Source: Flavobacterium panacagri
GTDB taxonomy: Bacteria; Bacteroidota; Bacteroidia; Flavobacteriales; Flavobacteriaceae
Assembly: GCF_030378165.1 (NCBI RefSeq)
Contig: NZ_CP119766.1
Span: 186,001-250,000 of the forward strand
DNA length: 64,000 bases
Reading direction: 5' to 3'
Positions 62,181-64,000 of the stretch are shown piece by piece. The position numbers and the translations under genes were made by a program. Position 1 is the first letter of the stretch; every line of letters begins with the position of its first letter. The notes beneath the pieces are model-generated. The model ran no database searches. It worked only from the letters and a program-made list of their open reading frames with translations, and was not told the DNA's origin.

Positions 62181-62525
62181 ATGATCGCTGTAATTTTTGA
62201 AGTAATTCCTAACGAAGGCAAGAAAGACGAATATTTAGATATTGCAGCAAGTCTTCGTCCTGAACTGAACCACATTGATGGATTTATTTCCATTGAAAGA
62301 TTTCAGAGCCTTAGTGATCCTGAAAAAATATTGTCTTTATCTTTTTGGAAAGATGAAGAAAGTATTCAGCAATGGAGAAATCTTGAAATGCATCGTCATG
62401 CGCAGGCTAAGGGAAGAAACGGAATTTTTAAAGATTATCATTTAAGGATTGCAACTGTAGTTCGCGATTATGGCATGTTTGAAAGAAAAGAAACTCCAGA
62501 AGACAGCTCTCAGTTTCATTCTTAA
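62181..62525 (+). CDS. Antibiotic biosynthesis monooxygenase-fold protein
   Basis: 114 aa. IAVIFEVIPNEGKKDEYLDI, HIDGFISIERFQS and LSLSFWKDEESIQQWRN fit the ABM/dimeric ferredoxin fold. Such small proteins act as monooxygenases or heme-binding dimers; the substrate is unknown. Confidence 0.9.
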   Translation: MIAVIFEVIPNEGKKDEYLDIAASLRPELNHIDGFISIERFQSLSDPEKILSLSFWKDEESIQQWRNLEMHRHAQAKGRNGIFKDYHLRIATVVRDYGMFERKETPEDSSQFHS

Positions 62526-62627
62526 AAAAGATACAAAAGTACAGAGATCCAAAGTGACAAAGGGTTTTATCCCTATTTCAAAAAAATCTAAAATCTGAAA
62601 TCTGAAACATAAAATCAATTTTTTGCC

Positions 62628-62635
62628 TACTTTTG
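62628..62635 (+). promoter_or_regulatory. rluF promoter -7 element, leaderless start
   Basis: TACTTTTG sits only five bases before the ATG at 62640, so transcription should start at or within the start codon. Confidence 0.65.
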
Positions 62636-62639
62636 CAGT

Positions 62640-63476
62640 ATGGAAGAAAATTTAAAACGTCTAAATAAATTTATAAGCGAAACGGGCTATTGTTCTCGCC
62701 GTGAAGCTGACAAATTGATTGAAGAAAGACGCGTGACAATAAATGGTGTTGTACCAGAAATGGGAACTAAAGTTTCGCCAGATGATGAAGTGCGAATAGA
62801 CGGAAAGTTGATTATTGAAAAAAACGAAAAAATGATTTATCTGGCATTCAATAAACCTGTTGGAATTGAATGCACCACCAATCTTGAAGTCAAAAATAAC
62901 ATTGTAGATTATATCAATTATCCCAAACGAATTTTTCCAATTGGAAGATTGGATAAAGCTAGTGAGGGATTAATTTTCATGACGAATGATGGTGATATCG
63001 TAAACAAGATTTTACGGGCTAGAAATAACCACGAAAAAGAATATACCGTTACGGTAAACAAACCCATCACAGAACGTTTTATACAAAGAATGGGAAATGG
63101 AGTTCCGATTTTAGATACGGTTACCAAAAAATGTAAAGTAGAACAAATCAGTAAATATACCTTCAAGATTATTTTAACGCAGGGATTAAACCGCCAGATC
63201 AGAAGAATGTCTGAATATTTGGGTTACGAAGTTACAGCACTGAAACGTATCCGAATTATCAATATTTCTTTGGATGTCCCAGTTGGACGTTACCGTGATT
63301 TAACTGATACTGAAATAAAAGAATTAAACCAATTAATTGAACCTTCGAGCAAAACTGAAGAAGCAAGTCTGCCAAAAGTGGAGACTTCCAATAGAAGTTC
63401 AAATGGAAATTCAAACAGAAGAACAACTTATATTTCTAAAAACGATCCTAGATTTAAAAAAAGAGGAGAACAATAG
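62640..63476 (+). CDS. rluF: 23S rRNA pseudouridine synthase RluF-like
   Basis: 278 aa. N-terminal S4 domain ([20 protein letters not shown]), then catalytic Asp in [19 protein letters not shown], and [17 protein letters not shown]. The C-terminus is a basic, Asn/Ser/Arg-rich tail. Modifies U2604 of 23S rRNA by family analogy. The end lies in the terminator loop. Confidence 0.92.
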   Translation: MEENLKRLNKFISETGYCSRREADKLIEERRVTINGVVPEMGTKVSPDDEVRIDGKLIIEKNEKMIYLAFNKPVGIECTTNLEVKNNIVDYINYPKRIFPIGRLDKASEGLIFMTNDGDIVNKILRARNNHEKEYTVTVNKPITERFIQRMGNGVPILDTVTKKCKVEQISKYTFKIILTQGLNRQIRRMSEYLGYEVTALKRIRIINISLDVPVGRYRDLTDTEIKELNQLIEPSSKTEEASLPKVETSNRSSNGNSNRRTTYISKNDPRFKKRGEQ

Positions 63477-63489
63477 TTCTCCTCTTTTT
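63458..63489. terminator. Terminator overlapping the rluF stop
   Basis: AAAAAGAGGAGAAC pairs with GTTCTCCTCTTTTT; the rluF stop TAG (63474-63476) begins in the loop and its last base starts the right arm. Works for both convergent genes. Confidence 0.88.
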
Positions 63490-63495
63490 CATTTA

Positions 63496-64000
63496 TCAAA
63501 GTTTGATCTCCTGCACAGGTGCATCAATCACTCCTTTTTGATTTCCAGGAGTAGTTATTTTAAACGAATCGTTATCTATAACCTGCTTATTTTGTTCTGA
63601 GTTATTAAAATCCCCCAAAGGATATGCAATTCCTCTTTCATTGTTTTTCAAATTAATAAGCTTTTTAATTTCACTTAAAGACAATACTCTTTTGTAAACT
63701 CTAAGATCATCGATTCTTCCGTAAAAACTTTCTCTTGCATAAGGATATAGATTACCAACTGTAAGATCTTTGCCTGTCCATGAAAAACTAAATTTAAGTT
63801 CATCCATTGGTACAAAAGCCCCTTCAAAATTAATTGAGAATTTTTCTGGCTCTCCATTTATATACATCTGGAATACTTTTCCAGTATAAGTAAAAGTAAC
63901 ATAAACCCATTCCTGCAGCGGTATTTTATGCTGAGAATTAAAATGGATATAACCATTTTTGTAAGTATGAAAATTAAGGGTTCCGTCTTCCTGAACCTGT
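63496..64000 (-). CDS. LamG/concanavalin-fold exported protein, 5' part cut off
   Basis: About 168 residues of the C-terminal part are visible; the frame is open to the right edge. It reads GTLNFHTYKNGYIHFNS, PLQEWVYVTFTYTGKVFQMY, INGEPEKF, YARESFYGRIDDLRVYKRVL and LSEIKKLI, a classic LamG_3 domain with its terminal IDDxRxYxRxLSxxEI. No catalytic part is in view, so it may be a carbohydrate-binding or large surface protein. Confidence 0.85.
   Translation of the reverse strand, partial: QVQEDGTLNFHTYKNGYIHFNSQHKIPLQEWVYVTFTYTGKVFQMYINGEPEKFSINFEGAFVPMDELKFSFSWTGKDLTVGNLYPYARESFYGRIDDLRVYKRVLSLSEIKKLINLKNNERGIAYPLGDFNNSEQNKQVIDNDSFKITTPGNQKGVIDAPVQEIKL

Overview
The window looks like a chromosomal segment of a Flavobacterium (Bacteroidota), probably a soil or freshwater species close to the F. 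johnsoniae type. Evidence from the sequence: low G+C DNA, a SusC/SusD pair, a two-domain signal peptidase I of the Bacteroidota type, rhomboid and DUF-type proteins typical of the phylum, and many promoters with the Bacteroidota -7 element TAnnTTTG. No phage, integron or CRISPR was seen.

Layout. 1-2.9 kb: a cut-off nucleosidase, an unknown protein paired with an AraC regulator, a small unknown protein and a pentapeptide-repeat protein. 3.0-9.7 kb: a carbohydrate uptake operon read leftwards (SusC, SusD, and a lipoprotein with FN3 and right-handed beta-helix parts), with LacI-type palindromes in its long upstream region; a pectin-like substrate is an inference. 10.3-12.4 kb: an MFS exporter divergent from an AraC regulator with two 14-bp direct repeats 21 bp apart. 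12.5-20.5 kb: a copper-handling cluster (Cys-rich exported peptides, DUF3347 protein, a one-component HMA-AraC sensor, a CopA-type P-ATPase, a multicopper oxidase fused to a C-terminal barrel-like domain). It also holds a stand-alone EF-Tu domain-III-like protein and a lipoprotein. 20.6-25.6 kb: a hotdog-fold protein, then DUF4870, PadR, PspC and two GIN-domain (DUF2807) proteins, which look like an envelope-stress type operon. 25.8-27.5 kb: trxB, and a tRNA-Pro locus in which an intact tRNA and a small GIY-YIG nuclease gene lie between two broken tRNA halves. 27.6-29.8 kb: a large exported beta-helix protein.

From 30 kb on the region is mostly housekeeping: parA-parB-DUF5683-dapB-lepB-wbqC; endonuclease/exonuclease/phosphatase-rhomboid-rhomboid-mutL; ribH; a TPR protein; recF; DUF2461; glycosyltransferases; murB; an ECF sigma factor; a TonB protein; two tandem M48 peptidases; lipA; a GAPDH; a TPR hybrid histidine kinase; lpxK; a YoeB-type toxin-antitoxin pair; a Nif3-like protein; a coiled-coil protein with a lost zinc ribbon; an alpha/beta hydrolase; a monooxygenase-fold protein; rluF; and a cut-off LamG-domain protein.

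A striking feature outside the genes is the number of long intergenic palindromes built from a small vocabulary of words (GCCACGAATT.., ACCGCTAAG.., ACATAGAAACATAG, CAGGTTTCA, GTTCAGTTTTCAGT). One at 14.06-14.31 kb is nested, with three different palindromes in one spacer. With the tRNA/GIY-YIG locus, the fused copper proteins and the toxin-antitoxin operator array, these are the parts most worth a second look. All assignments are from reading the sequence; no database search was run.
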